Shown piece after piece: positions 1-9,774 of a DNA stretch of 64,000 nucleotides. The position numbers and the translations under genes are program-made. The notes beneath the pieces were generated by a model. That model made no database searches, was not told the DNA's origin, and was given only the letters and a program-made list of their open reading frames with translations. Numbering within the stretch: position 1 is the first letter of the stretch; each line of letters opens with the position of its first letter. The DNA comes from Clavelina lepadiformis (lineage: Eukaryota; Chordata; Ascidiacea; Aplousobranchia; Clavelinidae): the NCBI RefSeq assembly GCF_947623445.1, contig NC_135244.1:2480001-2544000 (forward strand), read 5' to 3'.

Positions 1-380
1 AATGATTCGAGTGGTTACAGCATTACCTATCCATATAAATATATCTATACCTATAATGGAAGTGGACAAAAGGATTGTCAAAATGGCGGTTTAACTCGCC
101 CAATCAAATTAGTTTTATGGTAAAGTTGTGCTTTATGGCTGGATCTAACTCAAAATATTTTAGATATCAAATGTTTATCATGGAGCCGTTTTAAACTTTT
201 TACGTTGGTAAAAGAAAGATCGTTTAGCCTACAACAAATGAAAAACTAATAAATTATACAATGTAATCGTAGTATTTATCAAAGTCATATTTTGTCTCGG
301 TTGGTAATGGATCAATGTGTTTTCCTATTGTACATCATATCGATTGTACAATATTATCCCATCTGTTCTCTGTATACACA
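1..380. other. Intergenic, nothing recognised
   Basis: This AT-rich stretch at the window edge has no convincing exon, RNA gene or repeat on either strand. Confidence 0.5.
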
Positions 381-545
381 ATATTCATGACGTACAATGT
401 TTATGTGGTCATTGCTGGTGTGAATTTTTTGATCTCTTCCCTTTAAAGGTGCAGTAAACGTTTGCGTTTGGGGCGCCGCCGCTAATTAATGACGTGATGT
501 ACATGGTTTTGGTTGGAAGTGGTCTTTAGTTCAGTTCATTGACGT
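380..545 (+). repeat. Dispersed repeat R, diverged copy 1
   Basis: This copy shares a core (GCTAATTAATGACGTGA, then a TTTTGGTTGG tract and an AGTTCA tract) with 4074-4180 and 7715-7885. It is the most diverged of the three. No terminal inverted repeats or target duplication were identified, so the family is unassigned. Confidence 0.5.
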
Positions 546-977
546 AATGGCCGGAGAAGCCACTAATTAAAAACCATTCATGACTTGTCTGTTATGACTT
601 TGGCCAATAAATTTTTTTTACAGTCGGTTGTTCTACCAAGAGATGCAGTAAAATTCGGGAACGCGTGAGCGAATTTGATGATTGATATATTTGGTGCTGT
701 ACGATCCGCCTGCGATCCAACTGACGGTAACGAGCGGCTTATTTTTAGTTAGATTTTAGTTTAGACCCTAGTTTCTAAATAACTTTAACGGCTTTGTTTT
801 GGGTCTATCGATGTTTTTGGAAAGCTATCTTGTGTTAGGGTCAATGCACTTAGTGCTGCCACGTTAATAGCTTACAACGCTATTAACCCTGCTGACTAGT
901 TTGCGTGTCCGGCTGGACGTAGGTTGGTTGTGCTTTCAGTCTTGGCCACGTCTGCTGTGATTTAAGAAATGATTCTG
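546..977. other. Intergenic, nothing recognised
   Basis: No ORF or repeat could be supported between repeat R and the duplicated block that begins near 978. Confidence 0.4.
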
Positions 978-1445
978 GGTGACTTGTCGTTAAAGTATTA
1001 ACCAGTTCTACTGGCCTTCAACTTTGCCGTGGAGGTAGATGAATAAATCCGGTTTTAACTCTATCGACTCGTTAAAGACAGTTACACCGGCGTTGCCGTG
1101 TAAGCAGCTGATTCCTGTTTCATATTAGTTCCGGGCTGTGCATTGTACGAAGTGAATTCTATATCTAAATGTGCTTGAGTCGTGAAAATTTGTTCACAAT
1201 GTCTGTCGTGAAGGCTGGCCATCACGGTTTGTATTTTTGTTTCTGTACACAGCCATCGGCATAGTTTCCCATTTGTCAGCTTGATTGGCAAGAGTTGAAA
1301 CTGGACTATGTGAATTATTCGTCTGCATGTTTGTCGATAATTTAACTACCATCATGCCTGGCGATGAAGCAGTAGAATCCAGCATTTGTATATTTGTTTG
1401 CCCATAAGTAGCATATCATGATCCCTGCCGGGTAGGCAGTTGAAT
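978..1445 (+). repeat. Duplicated block, copy 1 (partner at 2563-3029)
   Basis: About 470 bp is near-identical to 2563-3029, an offset of about 1.58 kb. Both copies run directly into the 75-76 bp minisatellite. Open frames on the minus strand (1082-1291 and 1194-1385) recur in the second copy only because the DNA is duplicated. No domain is recognisable, so coding function is not claimed. Confidence 0.8.
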
Positions 1446-1660
1446 CCAGCCTGTGTATTGTTTCAACCGTTTGGCGATTTTAGCCTACCATCGCTCCCGT
1501 TGTGGAAGCAGTTAAATCCAGGCTGAATATATTGTTTTACTCGTTTAGCGATATGGAGCCTACCATGGTCCCTTCTGCTGAAGCAGTTCAATCCGGCCTG
1601 ACCATATTGTTTTACCCGTTAGTCGATACGTAGCCTACCATCGTCCTTGTTTAAACAAAA
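1430..1660. repeat. 75-76 bp minisatellite, array 1
   Basis: About three imperfect units are present, each with the motifs GATATGTAGCCTACCATCGT, GAGGCAGTTCAATCCGGCCT and ATTGTTTTACCCGTT. The units are diverged here. The array abuts an opsin exon 3 relic. Confidence 0.75.
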
Positions 1661-1681
1661 TCCTTCAAAAATCTCTCCTAC

Positions 1682-1786
1682 CTAATAAAGCTTGCTTGCG
1701 GCCAAATCTTTTGGATTCAAACGGTTTACAAATTACAACAAAACGCTCAAATGCCATCACAGAGATCGAAAGTAGACTCACGATGC
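1682..1786 (-). pseudogene. Solitary opsin exon 3 relic 1
   Basis: The 105 bp match exon 3 of the opsins in this window (end of TM3, FERF motif, start of the second cytoplasmic loop). Splice borders are preserved and the frame is still open. It is followed (toward higher coordinates) by opsin intron 2 and the last bases of exon 2, after which the sequence changes to minisatellite. No exons 1 or 4-8 lie nearby, so it cannot make an opsin. It is best read as a fragment carried inside the local tandem duplication. Confidence 0.85.
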
Positions 1787-1944
1787 CTAAAAGCACATCC
1801 AGGTTAATTTATATTTGTCAAAATTTACTCAAAAACCAAGATGAGTTTATGACGGCTAACTGTGTGTGAATTAACTCAGTTATTTTAGAATTAATGGTAG
1901 CGGTAACGTATATTGGTTGCACTTACTAGAAATAGACACTGTCT

Positions 1945-2335
1945 TTTAAAAATAGGCAGTTGAATACGGCCTGTGTATATTGTTTCACCCGTATGTCGAT
2001 TTGTAGATACCATCGTCTCTTCTGCCGAGGCAAAGGAATTTCGCCCGAGTATTTTGTTTTACCCATTTGGTGATACGTAGCCTACTATCGTCCCTTCTGC
2101 GGAGGCAGTTCAATCCGGCCTGACCATATTGTTTTACTCGTTTGGCGATAAGTAGCCTACAGTTAAATCCGGCCTGAGTCATTTTTTTCCGTTTGGCGAT
2201 ATGTAGCCTACCATCGTCCATTCTGCTGAGGCAGCTCAATCAAACCTGTGTATATCGTTTCACCCGTTTGGCGATATGTAGCCTATCATCTACCCTTCTG
2301 CTGAGGCAGTTTAATTCGGCCTTAGTATAATCTCT
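1945..2335. repeat. 75-76 bp minisatellite, array 2
   Basis: About five units join onto a truncated opsin exon 2 at the left (TAGAAATAGACACTGTC, the reverse of the exon 2 end and its donor). The array runs into another exon 3 relic at the right. The junction shows that the repeat interrupted an opsin copy within exon 2. Confidence 0.8.
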
Positions 2336-2340
2336 CCTAC

Positions 2341-2445
2341 CTAATAGAGCTTGCTTGCGGCCAAATCGTTTGGATGCAAACGGTTTACAAATTACAACAA
2401 AACGCTCAAATGCTATCACAGAGATCGAAAGTAGACTCACGATGC
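2341..2445 (-). pseudogene. Solitary opsin exon 3 relic 2
   Basis: A 105 bp copy of opsin exon 3 with an open frame encodes the FERF motif. It has V-I-A where the other copies have V-M-A before FERF, and an F-A-S version of the loop. It is flanked by minisatellite on the left and about 100 bp of opsin intron 2 on the right. It is an isolated exon with no partner exons. Confidence 0.85.
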
Positions 2446-2562
2446 CTAAAAGAACATCCAGGTTAATTTATATTTGTCAAAATTTTAGTTAAATACCGAG
2501 AACTGTGTGTGAATTAACTCAGTTATATTGGAATTAACGGTAGCAGTAACGTTGTCTTGTGC

Positions 2563-3029
2563 TGACTTGTCGTTAAAGTAGTAACCAGTTCTACTGGCCT
2601 TCAACTTTGCCGTGGAGGTAGTTGAATAATTCCGGTTTCAACTCTATCGACTCGTGAAAGATAGTTACACCAGCGTTGCCGTGTAAGCAGCTGATTCCTG
2701 TTTCATATTAGTTCCGGGCTGTGCATTGTACGAAGTGAATTCTATATCTAAATGTGCTTGATTGGTGAAACTTAGTTCACAATGTCTGTCGTGAAGGCTG
2801 CCCATCACGGTTTGTATTTTTGTTTCTGTACACAGCCATCGGCATAGTTTCCCATTTGTCAGCTTGATTGGCAAGAGTTGAAACTGGACTATGTGAATTA
2901 TTCGTCTGCACGTTTGTCGATAATTTAACTACCATCATGCCTGGCGATGAAGCAGTAGAATCCAGCATTTGTATATTTGTTTGCTCATAAGTAGCATATC
3001 ATGATCTCGGCCGGGTAGGCAGTTGAATC
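2563..3029 (+). repeat. Duplicated block, copy 2 (partner at 978-1445)
   Basis: This is the second copy of the block described at 978. It replaces most of opsin intron 2 after the exon 3 relic at 2341-2445. Differences from copy 1 are scattered single bases. Confidence 0.8.
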
Positions 3030-3290
3030 TCGCCTGACCATATTGTTTTACTCGTTTGACGATAAGTAACCCACAGTTCAATCAGGACTGAGTGAATCGT
3101 TTTACCCGTATGGCGATATGTAGCCTACCATCGTTTCTTCTGAGGAGGCAAAGAAATCCGGCCTAAGTATATTGTTTTACCCGTTAGGCAATATGTAGCC
3201 TAATATTCCATTGTGCTGAGGCAGTTAAATCCGGCCTGACCATATTGTTTTACCCGTTAGGCGATATGTAGCTTATCATCTTCCTTGTTT
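3010..3290. repeat. 75-76 bp minisatellite, array 3
   Basis: About three and a half imperfect units lie between the duplicated block and the third exon 3 relic. Confidence 0.75.
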
Positions 3291-3319
3291 AAACAAATTA
3301 CTTCAAAAATCTCTCCTAC

Positions 3320-3424
3320 CAAACAGATCTTGCTTGCGGCCAAATCGTTTGGATTCAAACGGTTTACAAATTACAACAAAACGCTCAAATGCCATCACAG
3401 AGATTGAAAGTAGACTCACGATGC
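3320..3424 (-). pseudogene. Solitary opsin exon 3 relic 3
   Basis: This is a third copy of opsin exon 3 on the minus strand with an open frame. The bases next to its donor side are altered relative to the other copies. Opsin intron 2 and a stub of exon 2 follow at 3425-3560, then minisatellite. Its arrangement repeats that at 1682-1945, about 1.6 kb away, so the whole block was tandemly duplicated. Confidence 0.85.
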
Positions 3425-3564
3425 CTAAAAGCACATCCAGGTTAATTTATATTTGTCAAAATTTATTCACAGTGTATGAATTAACTCCGTTATTTTAGAA
3501 TTAATGGTAGCAGTAACGTATATTGGTTGCAATTACTAGAAATAGACACTGTCTTTTAAAAATA

Positions 3565-4070
3565 GGCAGTTGAATACGGCCTGTGTATATTGTTTCACCC
3601 GTATGGCGATTTGTAGATACCATCGTTCTGCCGAAGCAAAGGAATTTCGCCCGAGTATTTTGTTTTACCCATTTGGTGATACGAAGCCTACCATCGTCCC
3701 TTCTGCTAAGGCAGATCAATCCGGCCTAACCATATTGTTTTACTCGTTTGCCGATAAGTAGCCCACAGTTAAATCCGGCCTGAGTCATTTTTTTCCGTTT
3801 GGCGATATGTAGCCTACCATCGTCCATTCTGCTGAGGCAGCTCAATCAAACCTGTGTATATCGTTTCACCCGTTTGGCGATATGTAGCCTATCATCTTCC
3901 CTTCTGCTGAGGCAGTTTAATTCGGCCTTAGTATTTTGTTTCACCCGTTTGGCGATATGTAGCCTACCATCGTCCCTTCTGCTGCGGCAGTTCAATCCGG
4001 CCTAAGTATATTGTTTTACCCGTTAGGCGTTATGTAGCATACCATCGTCCCTTCTGCTGAGGCAGTTGTG
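3565..4070. repeat. 75-76 bp minisatellite, array 4 (longest)
   Basis: About six and a half units. The TAGCCTA motif recurs at 3885, 3961 and 4036, giving the 75-76 bp period. Units are better matched here than elsewhere, so this may be the most recently expanded array. There is no unique spacer sequence between units. Confidence 0.85.
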
Positions 4071-4073
4071 CTG

Positions 4074-4180
4074 TGTTCATTGCTTGTGTGGATTGTTTTA
4101 GAGGCGCTCGCTAATTAATGACGTGAATGTATATCCATGTGTGTAATTTATTTTGGTTGGCAGTCCTGAGTTAATTTATT
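4074..4180 (+). repeat. Dispersed repeat R, copy 2
   Basis: This copy is close to 7715-7885 (GTGTTCATTGCTTGTGTGG, GCTAATTAATGACGTGAATG, TTATTTTGGTTGGCAGT). It ends exactly where opsin exon 5 begins to be recognisable, so it truncates the opsin fragment at 4181. Confidence 0.75.
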
Positions 4181-4371
4181 AGCAAAATACAATTACAGTC
4201 AAGGCAATAAAAAAACAAACGAAGAAATAAGCCAGCAAGTACATTCTTTCTCTATAAAAACAAAAATGCAACACCACTTTCCTTGCACAAGCAGCGTACA
4301 TAAGAAAAAACTAAATTACCGTACATTACAATATCCTTCTATTGATTATATTAATTTATATTTATAAATTA

Positions 4372-4427
<56 letters not shown>

Positions 4428-4896
4428 TTTACATTTATTTAGTATTATTCTTCAGAAAAAAAATTCTTTCGTTTCTTGTTTTACAATTTTGGTAGAATAT
4501 TCGGTAAAAATAAAACAAAATTTACTTCAAACCTTCGGAAAACAAGTTCGGGACACAACTTGTGCCAACACCTTCAGGGACATATCCATCCCACTAAACC
4601 AAAGGCGGTGTGTTCCAAATTATCGACCATGTCCATGTAAATGCTATGCCTGGTCAATAAAAATAGGAACGATATATCAGATTATTATTAATGTTAATAA
4701 AATAATTAATGTCATTTCTGAGACAAGACTGTTGACTGTTATAAAACAGTTTGATAAATGTTGTTTAAACAAATTACTTCAAAAATCTCTCCTACCTAAT
4801 AAAGCTTGCTTGCGGCCAAATCGTTTGGATCGAAAAGGTCTGCAAATTACAACAAATCAAATGTCATCACAGAGATCGAAAGTAGACTCACGATGC
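4181..4896 (-). pseudogene. Opsin pseudogene fragment (exons 3-5)
   Basis: Three exons of an opsin lie in the right order on the minus strand. They are exon 5 (truncated, 4181-4251), exon 4 (4526-4649) and exon 3 (4796-4896). Exon 4 still shows the ECL2 Glu and Cys context ([10 protein letters not shown]) but has an in-frame TAG where the others have a Leu codon before WDG. Exon 3 has lost four bases around the FERF motif and is frameshifted. Exons 6-8 are cut off by repeat R, and exons 1-2 are lost beyond the insertion at 4957. Its closest relatives in the window are opsins B and D. Certainly dead. Confidence 0.88.
4375..4426. repeat. TA dinucleotide microsatellite
   Basis: A nearly pure TA run sits in intron 4 of the opsin fragment. 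The matching intron of opsin B has only a short TA stretch near 17833, so it expanded after duplication. Confidence 0.95.
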
Positions 4897-4956
4897 CTAA
4901 AAGAACATCCAGGTTAATTTATATTTGTCAAAATTTACTCAAAAACGGAGATGAGT

Positions 4957-6166
4957 GTAACAGATTTTTTTTCGCCAGGAACATTTTCTACCGCTTTCAC
5001 GACCCACTCAAAGCCAACGGACGTTTTTCAATGCAGCTCGACTGGATTTTCATAAAAGATTAAAAACACTCCTCTCCGTTTGGGGCTTAACGTTCGGGAC
5101 ACACGTTTAAAAGAAGTCGATAAAATATAATTAAAAACAACAAGAGCAGATCTGAGGGACCAACAAAAACGACAGGTCCTCTTTCTGAACGCTCGTTTCT
5201 AGACTGCCTCGAAGGCCACGTTTTTTGTAGGAACACAACCACTCCCGCCCGAAGCCCATGCGGGACACCAACCGATAAAGGACACGTGATGATTCCGCGC
5301 TCGACCACATCGAAACACTTGAGGCGGCTGATAATTATTGATAACTGATAATTAGGGCCCCGCAAAAGTCAATAAAGTCAAAAAATTTTAAGGACCTCGT
5401 CTGACCACGAATCAAAGAATAAAGTTGTTTTCAGCACCTAGGGGATTGTTTCTAAGAAGTTAATAGGTCAAAATAAAGTCAAAATTTACAACAAAGTCAA
5501 AATTTTCAATAAAGTCAAAATTTGTCAAATTATGGCTCTTTACAAAGTTTTTGTGTTTCTCGAGAGTAATTCTTGTAAAAATCCTCGTGGAAGCATTGTA
5601 AATTAGGAACTGCGACACAATTAAACCATATTAACCCATAAAAGCAGGAAATAAGTCACGATGCCCACTTGGATCAGCAGTAACTTTTATCGCAAATTGT
5701 CCATTGTTTATTCATTGTTACGTATTTAAATAATCCTTATGCAGTGTGAAGGGGGATACATTACTTCTTCCCTGTTTAACTTGCTGTTTATTAGAATTTA
5801 CCATGCGGAGAAAATCGAGGCAAAGTGCCCTTTTCACAAGGACAAAATAACACAAGCTACCTAAATCTATCGCCAAAAAACACGACGCACTTTTTATAAT
5901 CCATAAAACACCTTGACTTTTCGACAAAATATTACGTTTGGGTCTGAAATCGACAAAATATTATGTTTGGGAAACTGGAGGAAGAACTGTGGCCTCCAAA
6001 AATAAGCAATTTTGTTAGGTCAAAATAAAGTCAAAATTTGATAAAAATAAAGTCAAAAAAAATTTTTTTTTATGTCAAAATAAAAATGGCCCTACTGATA
6101 ATTAACTAACAAAAATAAAAGCGTGAGAAAACACACGAAAAAGGGTTCGAAAAATTATTTTGCCAC
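4957..6166. mobile_element. Unclassified 1.2 kb insertion with candidate 6-bp target duplication
   Basis: The opsin intron 2 sequence stops at ATGAGT (4951-4956) and resumes at ATGAGT (6167-6172), where it continues as in opsin B (18415 onward). The insert ends resemble each other as imperfect inverted repeats (GTAACAG at the left, GTGGCAA on the opposite strand at the right, both followed by a T-rich run and TTTTTCG). Inside are several copies of a short AATAAAGTCAAAATTT motif (5461-5530, 6016-6070). No transposase is recognisable, so it is probably non-autonomous. Confidence 0.6.
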
Positions 6167-6167
6167 A

Positions 6168-6285
6168 TGAGTTTATGACGGCTAACAGTTAGCCGCTAAC
6201 TGTGTGTGAATTAACTCAGTTATTTTAGAATTAACGGTAGCAGTAACGTATATTGGTTGCACTTGCTAGAAATAGACACTGTATA
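6168..6285 (-). pseudogene. Opsin intron 2 and exon 2 stub
   Basis: This is the continuation of the opsin fragment after the 1.2 kb insertion. It matches 18415-18530 of opsin B across intron 2 into the last bases of exon 2 and then switches to minisatellite. Confidence 0.75.
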
Positions 6286-6289
6286 ACCT

Positions 6290-6560
6290 AAATTTTGCAG
6301 TTGAATCCGGCCTAAGCGTATTGTTTTACCCATTCGGTGATATGTGGCCTACCATCGTCCCTGCCGCGGAGGCAGTTGAATCCGGCCTGAACATAAATGT
6401 TTCAACCGTTAGGCGATAGGTATGTAGCCTACCGTCATTTTTTTTGCTGAGGCAGTTGAATCCCGCCTGACCAAATTGTTTTACTATTTTAGCGATATAT
6501 AGCCTACCATCGTAATTTCTGCTGAGACAGTTAAATTCCGCCTGAGTAATTTGTATAGGC
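6290..6560. repeat. 75-76 bp minisatellite, array 5
   Basis: About three and a half diverged units follow the exon 2 stub. The fusion point is like those at 1945 and 3565. Confidence 0.75.
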
Positions 6561-7714
6561 CTTTGTATGGACTGTTCATTCGTGTTTTATTTCAGCTTAG
6601 TATCCTTTCGGCATTTATTGACGAAATTTCAGTAGTCGACTCACCATAGTCTATATTTCTATAAGCTCATTTTAAAAATAGGTTTAGTGGGCATCATTTC
6701 TTTAACAAGACACACCCCTCAAATCTCCGCAAGGCTGCAAAGTAGCTCACCGGGCATTGGCATCATTATGGGAATAACTTGTGGCATTATTCATTCGCGA
6801 GCGTTTGGAAGGTTAAAGCCCCGTTACCATCCACCTACCTTTCCTCCTGTGCACCGAGCAAGGTCACCTCTAGTGGGCGTCGCAAAGCAGCTGAGTTTGC
6901 CGTTTAAAAAGGAGCCTGTTGGTTGGTGGTTTCTTGACTTTAACTTGTTACACCGTTGCAAAGAGAAAGAACTCATTTCGCGAGAACTCTATTCTTCTGA
7001 AGCATTTCGAGCAAAGTTCGAGGTAAGTCCAATAACAACTGTTTGTTTAAAAGTGACAAAAGCAGCGCGCAAGGCCATTTAATTTGGAGAAGGAAGTCTG
7101 CCCCCAGCTTTGATTCAAAATATCGGTTCCGTTGTTGTCTCATTTTTTGCGTAAAGTTGAAGCTGCCGTTGTCGCCGATCTGAGGTATTTGATCCAGGAG
7201 GAATGAAGTAAACCTCGGAAGGGATATTTAAACTAATGTGTTTTGTTTCTAGGTTAAGTTATAACCTTCCATTTCTTGCCTTTGTACATTTTTGACGTTG
7301 GCCCTGCAGTGTGCAGTTCCAGAAACGGTTTTGGAGAAGTTCGTCTATGAATTGGGCTGCACATGCAACATTTTTGGACCCAAAGGTGTGCTTTGTTCCA
7401 AACGAAACCGAGTTGCAGTGAATTAGACGAAAATTCCTGCGTCGCGGATAATTGCTTCCTGTGTTTTCAGGTTTCACCAATGTTTCGTTTTCGTGCCATT
7501 GATGTTTGATTCTGGTGTTCCGGACTAACGTTTCATCGTCATGGAAATTTAGTTGCAAGCTTAGCAGTAATGTTTGTGTGTTTTTAGATGGATTTTTGTT
7601 ACAGGTGACAAGTACCAGGTTTTCCAGTAAGGTTTTCCCAGTTGTAGCGTTTCTCCATTTTCAAACGTCATTCCGGTTCATTTCTAGACAACAAAAGGAC
7701 TAAAAATTTATGTT
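6561..7714. other. No recognised gene; one open frame of unknown status
   Basis: An open frame runs from ATG 6768 to 7082 (+) in a locally less AT-rich patch, with a good donor-like sequence (GAG then GTAAGT) near 7025. The roughly 85 residues before that donor are basic and proline-rich around residues 20-40 and match no family I know. It could be a first exon or chance. Nothing else is supportable here. Confidence 0.3.
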
Positions 7715-7890
7715 AGTCAATATTTATGAGGTACGATGCGATATACAATATCTATGTGTTCATTGCTTGTGTGGATTGTTAAGTCATTTCTCTTAAAGTG
7801 ATGATTAACGCTAATTAATGACGTGAATGTATATCCACGTATGTCATTTATTTTGGTTGGCAGTGGTCCTGAGTTCATTTATATTATGAC
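7715..7890 (+). repeat. Dispersed repeat R, copy 3
   Basis: This is the longest match to the copy at 4074-4180, with the same GTGTTCATTGCTTGTGTGG start and TTTTGGTTGGCAGT end. Its upstream flank also resembles the copy at 380-545. Confidence 0.7.
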
Positions 7891-9774
7891 TGAAGGTTAG
7901 TCTTTATTTCTGGCAAATAGATTAACCATTTCATTTTTCATAAGCGTATTTGGCGAAAAACTAATTAGGTTCTGTTCGATCCGTCTAACGCCCCAGCCGT
8001 CGCGATTTTACACGATGTCATACTTAAGACGATTTTTTGGTTATTTTGTCAGATGCTATTTGTCGACCCGGAGACTACATGTCGGGGCACGAGTCGAGCA
8101 AATAAATGTTCCTAGGCAAGTTTTGCATTTACTGGCTGACGCGATAGGCAGAACAGTCGGCTTCAGCTGTTTGTGAAGAGTCGGCCGGTTCGCAAGCGAT
8201 TTAGCCAAAATTACTGCTTTACCCTAATTACCGTTGGTTTTTGTAAGCCAGATAGCAGCCATGGCACATGATTTGGTTCCTTGTTGCTGAGGAGGAAAAA
8301 TGCCGATACTTTCTGGTTTTGTAGAAATCTGTATTTCTAGGGGTAAGTAGATGAAACAATCATGTAGGCTATTAGCAAAGTTTCCCTTCCACTGTCTCCC
8401 CTTAAGTCGTCCGAATAAGCGTGTTTAAACGACATTATGTTTGGTAGGTAAATGCAAACCGTAAATGGTATTTGGAGCTTGTAAACATACCGCATTGCCA
8501 CCTAAGCTGTTGTGTGATGTACGCAGCAGTGAGATATGAAAGTTCAACTACAGGACTACCCAGTATATTAAAGCTACAACACAGTAGGCCTATAATACAG
8601 GATTTAATGGCAACAAGGTTTAAGACTATTTGCTTACCTTTATACTCCTAGTAGACAAGGTTTACCTGGAATGACGTTGCAAAGCTTATAAAGTTGATTT
8701 AAAATTTAGATCGCCTCACCGTCATGCGATTGAGGGAAATGACAAGCTACACAGCATACCCAAAGCAATATAGCCGATAACCGCAGGTTCAATATGGGAA
8801 TAAGATTGTGCGAAAAGGTTTTGCATCAAATTGCCAAACGTTCTCGGTACTTTGTAATTGCGGATTTGGTTGTCCATGTCAAGAGATAGACTTGAAGAAA
8901 AACAAGTTTGATCAGGAAATTGTTGTTGACATAAACTGAGCAATATTTTTTGTAAAACATTAATCTGCTGGTGTCAGCTAACATCCTGTTATGGTATGGC
9001 GATAAGAAAGCACAAAACGGGTTCGAGATATTTGAAGCAGCAGGATTACTTTTTTCGCTCAACAGTTGAAGATAACTATGTTAATCTTTAACTACACTGC
9101 TTTGCATCTAACAATATGCGGATGTTTGCAATAAATTGTTTTGAAATCGCGGCAGGGTAAGTTTATTCGGAGGAAGCCGGAAGAATTTATATTTGGAGGA
9201 GCGGATAAGACGGGAGAAGGATGTAAACTGTTGACTGCTGCTATTGGCTATATTGCAAACCTCAGGAAGTCAACAGGTATAAATCACTCAACATAATCTT
9301 TATATATCCCATTTGTTCTTAACGGAACACATATAACCAGTGAATAGTTACCAGTTTGTTCAGTTGCAGTTAGCTAATGATGTGAGATAAACGTTTTTTC
9401 TCTGGCCGTCGAATTACTGGAAGCGAATCCAATACTTGTGAAATTCCGAAGCTACGTTGTAATCCGACGGAAATTCTTGCTGACAATATTGAATAATTGT
9501 TTATCAGTCGACACTCGTTTTGTTCAACTGTGTTCAGGTAAACTCGACTGACATAAGTCTGCACGTGGTATGATATACATTAAGTGTCCCAAAAAAACAT
9601 GGACAAACTGTTGGAAGTTATGTTGTATGCAAACAAACAACTTAAGCTTAGTTAAACGTAATTGTATTGGTGTGTGAAGTTTTAGCAGTAAGTTGAAAAA
9701 TGCTTTAGACTTAGAGCTATATACGACTTTATAAAATTTATTCATCGTATTTACAACAGAAAAAAAATCACTTC
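7891..9774. other. Intergenic region upstream of opsin A
   Basis: No exon could be supported. A TATA-like TATAAATC lies at 9279. If used, the 5' UTR would be about 500 bases or contain an intron. An acceptor-like TTTACAACAG lies just before the opsin A start. Confidence 0.35.

Noticed and set aside
1082-1385. Minus-strand open frames repeated at 2665-2968
   Set aside because: They recur only because the DNA block is duplicated. No domain, splice context or bias toward silent changes is apparent.
1430-4070. Possible CRISPR array
   Set aside because: The repeat unit is 75-76 bp, joined head to tail without unique spacers, in a eukaryotic context. It is a minisatellite.
4342-4917. 191-codon open frame
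   Set aside because: It runs through a TA microsatellite and antisense opsin exons and introns. It is a chance frame.
9370-9745. Minus-strand frames upstream of opsin A
   Set aside because: No similarity and no splice signals; they overlap the likely promoter and 5' UTR.
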